From: Pseudomonas sp. SDI
Lineage (GTDB): Bacteria > Pseudomonadota > Gammaproteobacteria > Pseudomonadales > Pseudomonadaceae
Assembly: GCF_003105155.1 (NCBI RefSeq)
Contig: NZ_QETK01000009.1
Span: 1-64,000 of the forward strand
Direction: 5' to 3'
DNA length: 64,000 bases
Shown piece after piece: positions 48,179 through 56,810 of this stretch. The position numbers were made by a program, and so were the translations under genes. Position 1 is the first letter of the stretch. Every line of letters begins with the position of its first letter. Under the pieces are notes generated by a model. That model was given only the letters and a program-made list of their open reading frames with translations. It was not told the origin of the DNA and searched no databases.

Positions 48179-48595
48179 TCAAGGGTTCAGCCCATTGACC
48201 TGGATTTCCGAGATCTCGCCGGTCGCCCGGTCGGTGATCTGAATGCTCAGGGCACCGGAATCGTCGATCACGTTGATGATGAACGAGTCGGTTGACAGGC
48301 TGCCGGTCTTGCCGTTGGAAACGTTGTCGAGCAACTGCGACAGCAGCCGCGACTCCAGCTGGTTGCTGAAGCGCTCCAACGCCGAGGTGCTGGCGAACGC
48401 CGAGGAGCGGCTGGCAATCGACGGATCGTCATGGTCGTTCTGTGCCTGGGCGTTGTTCAACAGGTAGGTGCCGTTCAACGGGTTGCCGCCGAACGCCGGA
48501 TTGACCGGGGTGTGGACCAGTTCCGTGGCACCGACCTGGGCGCCCACGGCGGCCAGCAGCGTGCAGACGGCCAGGGCCGGAAGTGTGTGGTTCAT
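48179..48595 (-). CDS. csgF: CsgF, curli assembly factor
   Basis: A 138-residue exported protein with a signal peptide (about residues 1-23). The mature start contains TPVNPAFGGNPLNGTYLLNNAQAQN, the conserved CsgF region that in E. coli plugs into CsgG and forms a second constriction. The end, ISIQ-like ITDRATGEISEIQVNG, also fits. The ATG overlaps the csgE stop by 4 nt. Confidence 0.95.
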   Translation of the reverse strand: MNHTLPALAVCTLLAAVGAQVGATELVHTPVNPAFGGNPLNGTYLLNNAQAQNDHDDPSIASRSSAFASTSALERFSNQLESRLLSQLLDNVSNGKTGSLSTDSFIINVIDDSGALSIQITDRATGEISEIQVNGLNP

Positions 48596-48987
48596 AGCTC
48601 GTCCCTCTCCAGATCGGTTGTGTCCTGCAGCAGCGATTGCAGCTTGCGCTGGACAATCTCCGCCCTGACCAGGTCCGCGGCCTCGTAGGCCACGTCCTTG
48701 AGTTCAACGGTGTTCGGTGGCAGAAAGCGCCGGTAGATCAACCGTTGCTGAAACTCGACCGTCACCAGGCTGCCCCAGCGCGCATCCGGCCGCTCGCGTA
48801 CCACCAGATTGAAATCCAGACGGCTGGTGGCACGCAGCCGCTCGGTAAAGCTGTTGTAGAACGCGTGGCCGATGTGCGAGACGGTGTAATCGACGATAAA
48901 GCCCATCATCTCGTCCTTTTCACTGGCCCGGGCCTGGTTGGCCAGCAGGGTCAGTACCAGTAGCAGTGCCGACAGCGTGCGGTTCAT
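48592..48987 (-). CDS. csgE: CsgE, curli secretion specificity factor
   Basis: A 131-residue periplasmic protein with a signal peptide (about residues 1-21). The body has IVDYTVSHIGHAFYNSF, NLVVRERPDARWGS and FLPPNTVELKDVAYEA, matching CsgE, the cap that hands substrate to CsgG. The ATG at 48987 overlaps the stop of the third pseudopilin by 4 nt, coupling the curli genes to the pilus-like genes. Confidence 0.94.
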   Translation of the reverse strand: MNRTLSALLLVLTLLANQARASEKDEMMGFIVDYTVSHIGHAFYNSFTERLRATSRLDFNLVVRERPDARWGSLVTVEFQQRLIYRRFLPPNTVELKDVAYEAADLVRAEIVQRKLQSLLQDTTDLERDEL

Positions 48988-49505
48988 GGTGCGTCTCCTG
49001 CCTGCCGGGCCTTGCGGCCGTTGTCGATGAAGGCCTGCTCGGCGGCGAACTGCCAGTCGCTGTAATGCGTCAGCCCGGTGAAGTCCTGCCACTGCGCGTC
49101 GAACCCGGCCTGCTTCAGCGGCGACTGCTGCGAGCGGCTGTAAACCCCGCTGATACGCCCGTCGATCGAGCGCAGCAGACCCCAGTCGTCGCTGTTGGCG
49201 ATCGGGTCGCGGTACAGCCGGCGCAGGTGGCGCACCTTGTTCGGGAAGCGCGGGTCGAGCAGCAGCTCGTCGAGGGTCTGCGGGTACTGCGCCAGCCCCG
49301 GTGAACTGCGGTAGTAGCTGCGCAGCGCCTGCGCATACTGGCTGCCGACCCAGAGCAGCTCGCGTTCACGCTCACGCTGGGCCACGGTCGACCACAACTC
49401 GCCGGCGGCGGCCAGGGCCATGCCCATCAAGGCGATCAGCAACAGCACGCCGAGGTAGCTAAAGCCGCCCTGGCGCTGCTCACCAGTCTGCATAGAGGCT
49501 GCCAT
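48984..49505 (-). CDS. Minor pseudopilin without Glu5
   Basis: A 173-residue type IV pilin-like protein. The prepilin peptidase site is GG-FSYLGVLLLIALMGMALAA, in which position +5 is glycine instead of glutamate, as in GspK-like tip pseudopilins that do not need Glu5. The remainder resembles small minor pilins. The ATG at 49505 has GGGAGGG 7 nt upstream and overlaps the preceding gene by 26 nt. Followed immediately by csgE. Confidence 0.82.
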   Translation of the reverse strand: MAASMQTGEQRQGGFSYLGVLLLIALMGMALAAAGELWSTVAQRERERELLWVGSQYAQALRSYYRSSPGLAQYPQTLDELLLDPRFPNKVRHLRRLYRDPIANSDDWGLLRSIDGRISGVYSRSQQSPLKQAGFDAQWQDFTGLTHYSDWQFAAEQAFIDNGRKARQAGDAP

Positions 49506-49854
49506 CACGCGCCCTCCCGGTGGCACCGCTCTTGATGTCGCCAACCCCGCCGGCGACGCCATCGGGCGGCGGCAGCACGGTCCACAGGTCGCGGCGCTCG
49601 GTAATCGGGTCCAGCGGCGCGGCGCGCAGGTAACGTTGTTCAACCAGCTGGTCGAGCGAGTCAGGGTAGTGCCCGGTGTCGCCGTAGTAGTGGTCGAGGG
49701 CTTCGCGCATCACCGACAGGCTCTGGCGCAGGGTGGTCTCCCTGGAGCGCTCCAGGCTGCTGAAATAGCGTGGCATGGCGATGGTGATCAGCGTCGCGAT
49801 GATCGCCATCACCACCAGCAGTTCGATCAGGGTAAAGCCCTTGTTCCGGCGCAT
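49480..49854 (-). CDS. GspG-like major pseudopilin (copy 2)
   Basis: A 124-residue pseudopilin with the classic site KG-FTLIELLVVMAIIATL (Glu5 present) and a C-terminal PLDPITERRDLWTV segment plus DIKSGATGRARDGSLYADW, which resembles the calcium-binding GspG/PulG tail. Likely a structural subunit of the pseudopilus. The ATG at 49854 lies 5 nt after the previous gene. Confidence 0.88.
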   Translation of the reverse strand: MRRNKGFTLIELLVVMAIIATLITIAMPRYFSSLERSRETTLRQSLSVMREALDHYYGDTGHYPDSLDQLVEQRYLRAAPLDPITERRDLWTVLPPPDGVAGGVGDIKSGATGRARDGSLYADW

Positions 49855-49859
49855 GTCGT

Positions 49860-50333
49860 TCACCACTGGCTGTAGGCGATGCCGTTGAGGCCTTTGCCCG
49901 GCGCTTGCGAGTAGACGTCGAAGACGTCCTCGCCATCGCGTGGGCTGTCGGCCGAACTGTCGTAGGCACGCAGGCCCCAACCGCCCTCGTCGTCATCCTT
50001 GGCGCTGCGCAGCGGGTCGTGCGGGATCCGCCGCAGGAAGTAGAACTTCGCGCCCTTGGCACTGCGCACATCGCGCACCCCGTTAACCAGCACACTGAGG
50101 TTCGGCGGGTAGCCGCTGCCGGAGAGGTTCTTCTCGAGGTACCCGGCATCATAGGCACGCTTGTAGGCATCGATGGCGTCACGCAGCTGGAACAGCGCGG
50201 TTTTCAGCTCCTGTTCCTTGCTGCGGCGCACCAGGGTCTCGGTGAGCGGCGCGGCGATGGCGGCCAGCAGGCCGATCAGCGCCAGCGTCAGCACTACTTC
50301 GATCAAGGTGAAGCCGCCCTGACTGCGTTTCAT
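49860..50333 (-). CDS. GspG-like pseudopilin (copy 1)
   Basis: A 157-residue pseudopilin: GG-FTLIEVVLTLALIGLLAAI with Glu5, then an extended helix, and a C-terminal globular part with PHDPLRSAKDDDEGGWGLRAY, again resembling the GspG calcium loop. Two GspG-like subunits in a row are unusual for type II secretion, where GspG is single. Starts 3 nt after the secretin gene. Confidence 0.88.
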   Translation of the reverse strand: MKRSQGGFTLIEVVLTLALIGLLAAIAAPLTETLVRRSKEQELKTALFQLRDAIDAYKRAYDAGYLEKNLSGSGYPPNLSVLVNGVRDVRSAKGAKFYFLRRIPHDPLRSAKDDDEGGWGLRAYDSSADSPRDGEDVFDVYSQAPGKGLNGIAYSQW

Positions 50334-50336
50334 CGC

Positions 50337-52160
50337 TCAAGGCCTCGCTGCGCTAGGCACGGCAGCAATCGGCGCGCTCGGAATCTCGATGTCGCGATTC
50401 AGGTTGCGGATCTGCATGCTGGTTTCGGTGCCGGTGTTGAACTCCATGTCCGACGGGCTCTGGTACGGCAGGTTGCGCACGATGCGCGGGGTGATCGCCA
50501 ACACCAGCTCGGACTTGCCAACGTTGTCGTTGTTGCTGCCGAACAGCCGGCCCAGGCCCGGAATGTCGCCAAGGCCAGGGATCTTGTTGCCCGAGCTGGT
50601 CTGGTCGTTGCGCACCAGGCCCGCCAGCACCTGGGTTTCGCCGTCGTGCAGGCGCAGGGTGGTCTGCGCGTTGCGGGTGTCGACCTGGACCGGAATGGTG
50701 CCCTGGCGGGTCGGCTGCAACGGCGTGGCGTTGCTCACCTCAAGGGCGATCTTGATCGCCACTTCGTTGTTCAGGTGAACGATGGGCTGCACTTCGAGCT
50801 TCAGACCGACATCCAGGTAGGTGACGCTTTCGGTAATCACCGGGCCCTGGGTCGACGGCACCGAGGTGGCGCTGATGATCGGTACGCGCTGGCCGATGTG
50901 GATGCGTGCCTGTTCGCGGTTGGTCACGCGGATCACCGGGCTGGCCAGGGTGTTGACGTCTTTGTCCTGGGCGTTGATCTTCAGTTGCGGCGACGGCGTG
51001 AAGCCGATCCGCGAGGAGTTGATGCCACGCAGCTGGTCGAGCACGCTGACCGGGGAGCCGTCGGCATTGATGATGCCGAAGGTGTTCGGCCATTGCAGGC
51101 CGAGGTCGAGGATCCGCGAACGGGCGACTTCCATCACCTCCACTTCCAGCACCACTTCGGGGTTGGACTGGTCCTGCGATTGCAGCAGCTTCTCGGCCAT
51201 GCGGATGGCGTCCGCAGTGTCGCGCATGGTCAAGGTGTTGAGGCGCTCGTCGACGAACACGTCGCGGGTCTTGAGCATGGTCTTGACCATGTTCAGCGCC
51301 GTGTTGGAGTCAATGCTGGTGAGGTAGAAGGTTTTCATCACCAGCTCTTGGTAGTCCTTGGTCTTCTGCGGCGAGTCCGGGTAGATCAGCAGGGTGTTGT
51401 CGTTCACCACTTTCTGGTGCAACTGGTTCTGTTCCAGCAGCAGGGCCACGGCGTCCTCGATGCGCACGTCGCGGACGAAAATGGTGGCTTTCATGTCCGG
51501 GCGCAGGTCTTTGTCGAAGATGAAGTTGAGCCCGGCGACCTGCGACAGCACCTCGAAGATGGTTTTCAGGTTGGCCTCGCGAAACTCCAGGGTCACCGGC
51601 CGATCCAGCTTGCCGCGCAACTGCGGGTTGGGTTGGGCGGTACGGCTCTGGACCAGCTCGATGTCCTTGCGCAAGGCCAGCGCGCCCTGGTTCTGCGGGT
51701 CGAGCTGGAGCACTTCGCGCATGTGCCGCTCGGCGCCGAACAGGTCGCCACGGCGCAGCGCGGCCTGGCCCAGGGCAGTGCGTTCGTCGATGTTGCGCAT
51801 CTGTTCGATCTGACGCACCGCTTCCTGCGCGCGGCGGTTGTTCGGTTCGATGCTCAGCACCCGGCCGTAGGCCATCCGCGCGCCGGCAAAGTCGTGACGG
51901 CTACGGTCGCTGTCGCCCTGGCTGAGCAAGGCCTCTACGGCTTTGACCCGGCCCTGGCTCAGCGCCACGTTCAGCTCGGTGTCGCGGGGCGTCTCTGCCA
52001 GGCCTTGCTCGATCAGCGCCAGGCCCGCTTCATACTGGCCCTCGGCGATCAGTGCCTGGCCGTCCTTGCGGATGGCGTGGGTGCCGTTGCAGCCGGCAAC
52101 GGCCACGAATAGCGCCAGCAGCAGGTACGGCGCGGTGGTGCGAAGGCATGGCGAGTTCAT
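50337..52160 (-). CDS. Lipoprotein secretin, MshL/GspD-like
   Basis: A 607-residue outer-membrane secretin. A lipoprotein signal (VAVAGCNG, C24) and an N-terminal TPR-like region (about 35-165) precede N-domains (about 185-330) and the secretin core with TQVLAGLVRND, GLGDIPGLGRLFGSNN and ELVLAITPRIV. The lipidation and TPR region resemble MSHA-type MshL or Tad/Com-like secretins more than GspD, which lacks them. It should form the exit pore of the pseudopilus system. The start overlaps the upstream gene by 4 nt. Confidence 0.92.
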   Translation of the reverse strand: MNSPCLRTTAPYLLLALFVAVAGCNGTHAIRKDGQALIAEGQYEAGLALIEQGLAETPRDTELNVALSQGRVKAVEALLSQGDSDRSRHDFAGARMAYGRVLSIEPNNRRAQEAVRQIEQMRNIDERTALGQAALRRGDLFGAERHMREVLQLDPQNQGALALRKDIELVQSRTAQPNPQLRGKLDRPVTLEFREANLKTIFEVLSQVAGLNFIFDKDLRPDMKATIFVRDVRIEDAVALLLEQNQLHQKVVNDNTLLIYPDSPQKTKDYQELVMKTFYLTSIDSNTALNMVKTMLKTRDVFVDERLNTLTMRDTADAIRMAEKLLQSQDQSNPEVVLEVEVMEVARSRILDLGLQWPNTFGIINADGSPVSVLDQLRGINSSRIGFTPSPQLKINAQDKDVNTLASPVIRVTNREQARIHIGQRVPIISATSVPSTQGPVITESVTYLDVGLKLEVQPIVHLNNEVAIKIALEVSNATPLQPTRQGTIPVQVDTRNAQTTLRLHDGETQVLAGLVRNDQTSSGNKIPGLGDIPGLGRLFGSNNDNVGKSELVLAITPRIVRNLPYQSPSDMEFNTGTETSMQIRNLNRDIEIPSAPIAAVPSAARP

Positions 52161-52657
52161 GGTGCGCTCCCTACAGACAAGGTCTGGGACAGGTGCAAAG
52201 GCAGGTAGACCAGGCTCAGCTCCGTGGCGGAGATCTGCTCGATCCGGTAGGTGTCTTCGATCACGTCGCCACGGCGCACGACGTAGAGTTTTTCGCCGCT
52301 TTGCAGGAACACCTGCTGATCGTCACGGTCATCCAGGCGCCCGACGAACTGGAACGGCAAGGCCGGCGCCACCGGGGTGACCTCGACCGGAGCCGCGGGG
52401 GCCGCCGCTTCGCTGACGCTGGCCAGCAGCGGCGCCGGCTTCCAGCTTTTGCTGGCGAACAGGTCGACCGTGCTCAAGGCCGCCGGGGCCTTGCTGGCGG
52501 CCACCGGAGCAGCGGCCGGCGCAGTGCGCGCGGCCACCGCCGGGGGGCTGTCGGCGGCGCCGTCGCTGTCGCCGAAGAAGTAATCGGGGGCCCAGCTCAG
52601 CAGCGCGGCGACGCCGAGAAATGCCGACCAGCCCAGCAGACGTTGAGTGTTCATCAT
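52157..52657 (-). CDS. GspC/PilP-like periplasmic connector
   Basis: A 166-residue protein with an N-terminal membrane helix (about 8-24), an Ala/Pro-rich linker, and a C-terminal HR/PilP-type domain: LPFQFVGRLDDRDDQQVFLQ and LYVVRRGDVI followed by YRIEQI. Such proteins connect the inner-membrane platform with the secretin N-domains. Coupled by 4-nt overlaps on both sides. Confidence 0.8.
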   Translation of the reverse strand: MMNTQRLLGWSAFLGVAALLSWAPDYFFGDSDGAADSPPAVAARTAPAAAPVAASKAPAALSTVDLFASKSWKPAPLLASVSEAAAPAAPVEVTPVAPALPFQFVGRLDDRDDQQVFLQSGEKLYVVRRGDVIEDTYRIEQISATELSLVYLPLHLSQTLSVGSAP

Positions 52658-53199
52658 GACCTCGACAGGTAAAGGGTCATGCGGATGCGCCCGGTCAGCT
52701 CGCTATCGCCGATCCGTTTGCGTTGCAGGTCGATGTCTTCCAGCACCAGCGCCGGCAGTTGACCGAGCAAGGCGTGCAGGAAGCGGCGGATCGGCGGATA
52801 GCTGCCGCGCAGCGGCAGGAGGATCTGGTAGCGCGCCAGGTGGGTCTTGGGATCGACCCCCAGCGAGTACTCGCCACGGGCCAGGCTGATTTTCTCGCGG
52901 CGCGCCAGGCTGTAGATGCGGTCGATGGCGTCGGTCGCCTGCGGCTGGGCCGGCAGCTGTTTGTGCAGGTCGAGCAGCGGGTCGTCCTTGGCCACCAGCG
53001 CCTTGCGCTCGCCACGTTGCAACTGCAGCAATTGCACGCTGGCTGCGGCATCCTGCGCCTGCAGGCGTTGCAACTGCTGCCACTGCGGCACCAGGCTGGC
53101 ACCATAGGCCAGGCCCAGCAGCACCAGGACGCTGCCGACCAGGCTCGGCCAACCGAGCCGTTGCAGCTGTTCGTGAACCATCAGGCTAGAGATGCGCAT
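52654..53199 (-). CDS. PilO/GspM-like inner-membrane assembly protein
   Basis: A 181-residue single-pass protein (helix about 18-36, SLVGSVLVLLGLAYGASL), a coiled-coil stretch rich in Gln and Leu, then a ferredoxin-like domain (YQILLPLRGSYPPIRRFLHAL). This is the PilO pattern. The ATG at 53199 overlaps the PilN-like gene by 14 nt; an internal ATG six codons on is an alternative. Forms the alignment complex with the adjacent PilN- and PilP-like proteins. Confidence 0.8.
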   Translation of the reverse strand: MRISSLMVHEQLQRLGWPSLVGSVLVLLGLAYGASLVPQWQQLQRLQAQDAAASVQLLQLQRGERKALVAKDDPLLDLHKQLPAQPQATDAIDRIYSLARREKISLARGEYSLGVDPKTHLARYQILLPLRGSYPPIRRFLHALLGQLPALVLEDIDLQRKRIGDSELTGRIRMTLYLSRS

Positions 53200-53728
53200 C
53201 GCCGTTCTCCCAACTGGCCGACAGGTTGAACTGCACTGGATGCTCGGCTTGCTTGAGCTGGATTTCGTGGTTAAGCAGCGACACGTCGTGCAGCTCGGCG
53301 CTGGCCTCCAGGCGTTGGTGGAACGCCAGCATGGCTTCCAGGTCGCGCGCTTCGGCGCTGATCCGCACCTGGCCCTTGCGCGCATCCGGGGTCAGGCTGA
53401 GCAACGCGACGTCGTCCTGCGGCAGCGCTTCGAGCATGCCGAACAGGCGCTCCCAGGGCCGTTGCAGTTGTTGCGAGAGGCTGCGCATCTGCGCCAGGTT
53501 TTCCGCCTGTTCGCGGCGCTGCGCCGACGTCAGGCTGGGCTGGCTGCGGGGGCGCAGGCCGAGTTGCTGTTCGCTGTGCTGCAAGCGTTGCTGCAACGCC
53601 TCGGTGCGGCTGTCGAGGGATTGCTGCGCGACCACCGCGGCCAGCAGCAGGCTGCCGCCGAGCAGCAGCGGCAGGCCGCTGAGCAGGCGCCGCCGGGGGG
53701 GCTGGAAGTCCAGCAGCAGGCGGCGCAC
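53186..53728 (-). CDS. PilN/GspL-C-terminal-like inner-membrane protein
   Basis: A 180-residue protein with a short cytoplasmic N-terminus (LLLDFQPPRRR, like the PilN motif that binds PilM), a transmembrane helix (about 18-37), a coiled coil and a ferredoxin-like domain. Start is GTG at 53728, one nucleotide after the PilM-like stop (TGACGTG). Assignment rests on position and topology. Confidence 0.78.
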   Translation of the reverse strand: MRRLLLDFQPPRRRLLSGLPLLLGGSLLLAAVVAQQSLDSRTEALQQRLQHSEQQLGLRPRSQPSLTSAQRREQAENLAQMRSLSQQLQRPWERLFGMLEALPQDDVALLSLTPDARKGQVRISAEARDLEAMLAFHQRLEASAELHDVSLLNHEIQLKQAEHPVQFNLSASWENGDAHL

Positions 53729-53729
53729 G

Positions 53730-54521
53730 TCAGGCCACCGCCCGCGCCATGGTGCACAGCACATCGTGCACCGGCGCGGTCTCCACAGGCAGTTCACAGA
53801 GGTTCACCCCGGCCAGTTGCGGGCGTGGCTCAAGCCGGCCCGGCGCATGCAGGTAGAGGTGCGAGAGGTCGTCCTGCAACTCGCATTCGCGACCGATCAG
53901 CGCGGCCAACGCGGCGTCGCTGTCGCTGCTACCGAGCGAGCGCACCTGCTGCCAGTGCCCGCCCTTGGCCGTCAACAGCACGCTGCGCTGCGGTTCGGCG
54001 AGCAGGAACAGGAAGTCGTTGTGCGCCAGCCCGTCGACGAAGCAGTTGAACGCGCTCATCAGGTACGGCTGCACCGAGTGCAGGCTCAACCCGGCCTGCG
54101 CGCTGATCTCCGCGGCGCGCTGGATCAGCGCTTCGGGCAAGGCGGCGGCGATGCGCGGGTGACCGACCGGCTCGCTGGAGAGGATCACTTTCCAACCTTC
54201 CAGCGATTGCCCGTAGTGCGCTTCAAAACAGGCCCGGGCGTAAGCTTGCAGCTCCTGCGGGCGATGAATTTCATCGCTCCAGGGCACCAGGCAGAAGCGG
54301 CTGTAATGTGCCGACAGCACCAGGTACAGGCTGCCACGCGGCACCGTGTGCTGGCCCAGCAGGCACTGCAAGGCATCCAGGGCCACGGCCCAGGCCTGGC
54401 TGCGTTCGGCAATGAAACCGACGCTGCCCAGCCAGTGCTGCTGGCTGCCACTGCGCCGGCACAGGCCGACGCCCTGGGCGCCGAGCACGGCGATAAATCG
54501 ATCAGGCGACAAAAGTGACAC
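53730..54521 (-). CDS. PilM-like actin-fold cytoplasmic protein
   Basis: A 263-residue soluble protein placed between the ATPase and PilN-like genes, where PilM (or the GspL cytoplasmic domain) belongs. Sequence similarity to PilM is weak by eye: an N-terminal strand pattern DRFIAVLGAQGVGLCRR and a later NDFLFLLAEPQRSVLL fit an actin-like fold loosely. The likely start is GTG at 54521, overlapping the ATPase gene by 20 nt. Role inferred from order. Confidence 0.65.
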   Translation of the reverse strand: MSLLSPDRFIAVLGAQGVGLCRRSGSQQHWLGSVGFIAERSQAWAVALDALQCLLGQHTVPRGSLYLVLSAHYSRFCLVPWSDEIHRPQELQAYARACFEAHYGQSLEGWKVILSSEPVGHPRIAAALPEALIQRAAEISAQAGLSLHSVQPYLMSAFNCFVDGLAHNDFLFLLAEPQRSVLLTAKGGHWQQVRSLGSSDSDAALAALIGRECELQDDLSHLYLHAPGRLEPRPQLAGVNLCELPVETAPVHDVLCTMARAVA

Positions 54522-56205
54522 GATTGATCTCCTCAAGCGTGGTCCGGCCATCGCGCACCAGCTCCAGTGCCGAGCTGCGCAACAGGCGCAGCCCGCGCTG
54601 GCAAGCCAGGGCCTTGATCCGGGCAATCGGTTGGCGTTCGACGATCATCTGCCGCAGCTCGTCGTCCAGGTGCAGCAGTTCGGCAATTGCCGTGCGCCCG
54701 CGGTAGCCACTGCCGCGGCACTGGCCGCAGCCGCTGCCGTGGACGAAGCGATAGCCACTGACACGCGCCGCCTCCAGGCCGGACGCCGCCAGTTCGTCGG
54801 CGTCGGGTTGATGCGGCACCGCGCAGTGCGGGCACACCAGGCGAATCAGGCGCTGGGCCAGCACGGCGTTCAGCGCGGAAACGAAGCTGTAGGGGTCGAC
54901 CTGCATCTGGCTGAAGCGGCCGATCACGTCGAAGACGTTGTTGGCGTGGATGGTGGTGAACACCAGGTGCCCGGTGAGCGCCGATTGCACGGCGATCTGC
55001 GCGGTGTCCGGGTCGCGGATCTCGCCGACCATGATCTTGTCCGGGTCATGGCGCAGGATCGAGCGCAGGCCACGGGCGAAGGTCAGGCCCTTCTTCTCGT
55101 TGACGGGAATCTGCAGGACGCCGGGCAGTTGATACTCCACCGGGTCTTCGATGGTGATGATCTTGTCTACGCCGTGGTTGATCTCGCTGATCATCGCGTA
55201 CAGCGTGGTGGTTTTGCCGCTGCCGGTGGGGCCGGTCACCAGGATCATCCCGTAGGGTTCGCTGGCCAGCCGGCGCAGGCTGCGCAGGGTCTGGTCCTCG
55301 AAGCCCAGCGCCTGCAATTGCACGCCGCTGACGCGGTCGGCCAGGTCCTGCTTGTCGAGCACCCGCAGCACCGCGTCTTCACCGAAGATGCTCGGCATGA
55401 TCGAGACCCGGAAGTCGATCTGCCGGGCGCTGATGCCGATCTTGAAGCGGCCGTCCTGCGGTACGCGCTTCTCGCCGATGTCCAGCTCGGCCATGACCTT
55501 GATCCGCGAGATCACCTGATCGGCGAACTCGCTGCCGCTGACCTTGCTGATGCCGTTGAGCACGCCGTCGATGCGGTACTTGATCACCAGGCCGCTGCCG
55601 GTCACCCCCAGGTGGATATCGCTGGCGTGCATTTTCAGCGCGTCGTAGAGGGTCGAGTTGACCAGCTTGACCACCCGGCTCTGGTCTTCGCTGATGCTGG
55701 TCAGCGACAGGCTGTGCAGGGTTTCGTGCTCGGCGCTGGCGTCGCCTTCGCTGCCCAGCGAGTCGACCGCGTGGAAGCTTTCCTCCTGGCGGGCAAGAAA
55801 GCCGCCAAGGTCGGCCAGTTGCACCAGGTACAGCGGCGCGCCTTGCAGGCACTCGTCGATCCAGGCCAGGCGGGCGCTGTCGAAGGGGTCGGCGAACACG
55901 CCGACGGTGGCACCGGCATGTTCGATCAGGACGAATTCACGTTTCAGGCACTGGGCCAGGCTGACCTGGTCGAAGCGCGGGCTGGCGGCGAACAGCGCGG
56001 CGCTGTCCAGCACCGGGTAGTGCAGGCTGTTGCCGAGGGCCTCGACGAAGGCTTGTGGGGTGAGCTGGCTGAGGCTGCGCAGCGCCTCGATCAGGCGCTC
56101 GCCGCTTTGCTCGGCCTGGCGCCGGGCCTGGGCCAGCAGGTCGCGACCGAGGCTGGCCGGCGGGCTGGCAGTGGCGGACGCGACGGCGAACGACAACGGT
56201 TCCAT
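54502..56205 (-). CDS. GspE/PilB-type assembly ATPase
   Basis: A 567-residue ATPase. An N-terminal MshEN-like region (about 1-150) is followed by Walker A GPTGSGKTT at 325-333, the Asp box ITIEDPVEYQLPG, the Walker B/His region HDPDKIMVGEIRDPDTA, and a tetracysteine zinc motif CPHC (458-461) and CGQC (493-496). It drives pseudopilus growth at the cytoplasmic face. Only one such ATPase is present; no PilT-like retraction ATPase, which favours secretion over twitching. First structural gene of the cluster, 71 nt after the regulator. Confidence 0.94.
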   Translation of the reverse strand: MEPLSFAVASATASPPASLGRDLLAQARRQAEQSGERLIEALRSLSQLTPQAFVEALGNSLHYPVLDSAALFAASPRFDQVSLAQCLKREFVLIEHAGATVGVFADPFDSARLAWIDECLQGAPLYLVQLADLGGFLARQEESFHAVDSLGSEGDASAEHETLHSLSLTSISEDQSRVVKLVNSTLYDALKMHASDIHLGVTGSGLVIKYRIDGVLNGISKVSGSEFADQVISRIKVMAELDIGEKRVPQDGRFKIGISARQIDFRVSIMPSIFGEDAVLRVLDKQDLADRVSGVQLQALGFEDQTLRSLRRLASEPYGMILVTGPTGSGKTTTLYAMISEINHGVDKIITIEDPVEYQLPGVLQIPVNEKKGLTFARGLRSILRHDPDKIMVGEIRDPDTAQIAVQSALTGHLVFTTIHANNVFDVIGRFSQMQVDPYSFVSALNAVLAQRLIRLVCPHCAVPHQPDADELAASGLEAARVSGYRFVHGSGCGQCRGSGYRGRTAIAELLHLDDELRQMIVERQPIARIKALACQRGLRLLRSSALELVRDGRTTLEEINRVTFVA

Positions 56206-56276
56206 GGCTTGCTCTCCAACGCTGCGGGGCGGTAGCCCGAACGGCGCGGCAAGCCAGGTGTCAGTCTGCTCGCGCC

Positions 56277-56810
56277 CTATTCCCCGGTGAGCAGTTGGTC
56301 GTCGTCAGGAGCCGGCGGGCTCGTGGTGTTTCTACGCCTGTCCGCCAGAACCCAGCTGCCGTCGTACAACTGCAGGGGGAAACTCTGGTTACGGCCTTGG
56401 CGGCGTTCGACGAAGCCGGTTTCCTGGCTGGCCCCGGCCCTGCCGGTGCGCTCGACGCCTGTCAGGTCGCAGACTGCGCGGGCCAGTTCCGCCAGCGGAA
56501 AAGGCTTGAACAGGATATGGCTGACACCGAGCTGGTTGGCCCGCTCACGGACCTCGACGGTCGGGTGGGCGGTAATCAGGACGAAATGGCAGTTCCTGTG
56601 TTGGCGCGTAGCCTGCAGAACCTGAAACCCCTCCATATCGGGCAAGCGGTAATCGAGCACGATCACATCGGGTGCGAAGCGTTCGGCCAGGCCGATGGCA
56701 CTTTCCCCGTCGTGGGCAACCTGGACATCGAGACCTTGCGCACCCAGGTAAGCCTGGATATTGCCGGCAAGGGTCTGTTCGTCATCCACCACCAAAACTC
56801 TGTTAACCAA
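56277..56810 (-). CDS. Receiver-domain response regulator without DNA-binding domain
   Basis: A 177-residue protein: receiver with D9-D10, acceptor D53 (VLDYRLPD) and K102 (LFKPF), then about 60 residues with no recognisable output domain. The best start is TTG at 56810, with AAGGAG 7 nt upstream (AAGGAGTCGACC-TTG); in-frame codons further out lack a site. It probably acts by protein contact, perhaps on the adjacent ATPase. No kinase gene is close. Confidence 0.78.
   Translation of the reverse strand: MVNRVLVVDDEQTLAGNIQAYLGAQGLDVQVAHDGESAIGLAERFAPDVIVLDYRLPDMEGFQVLQATRQHRNCHFVLITAHPTVEVRERANQLGVSHILFKPFPLAELARAVCDLTGVERTGRAGASQETGFVERRQGRNQSFPLQLYDGSWVLADRRRNTTSPPAPDDDQLLTGE

Noticed and set aside
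49905..52112. A 735-codon open frame opposite the secretin
   Set aside because: Composition is His/Gln/Val-rich antisense noise; the secretin signatures are on the minus strand.
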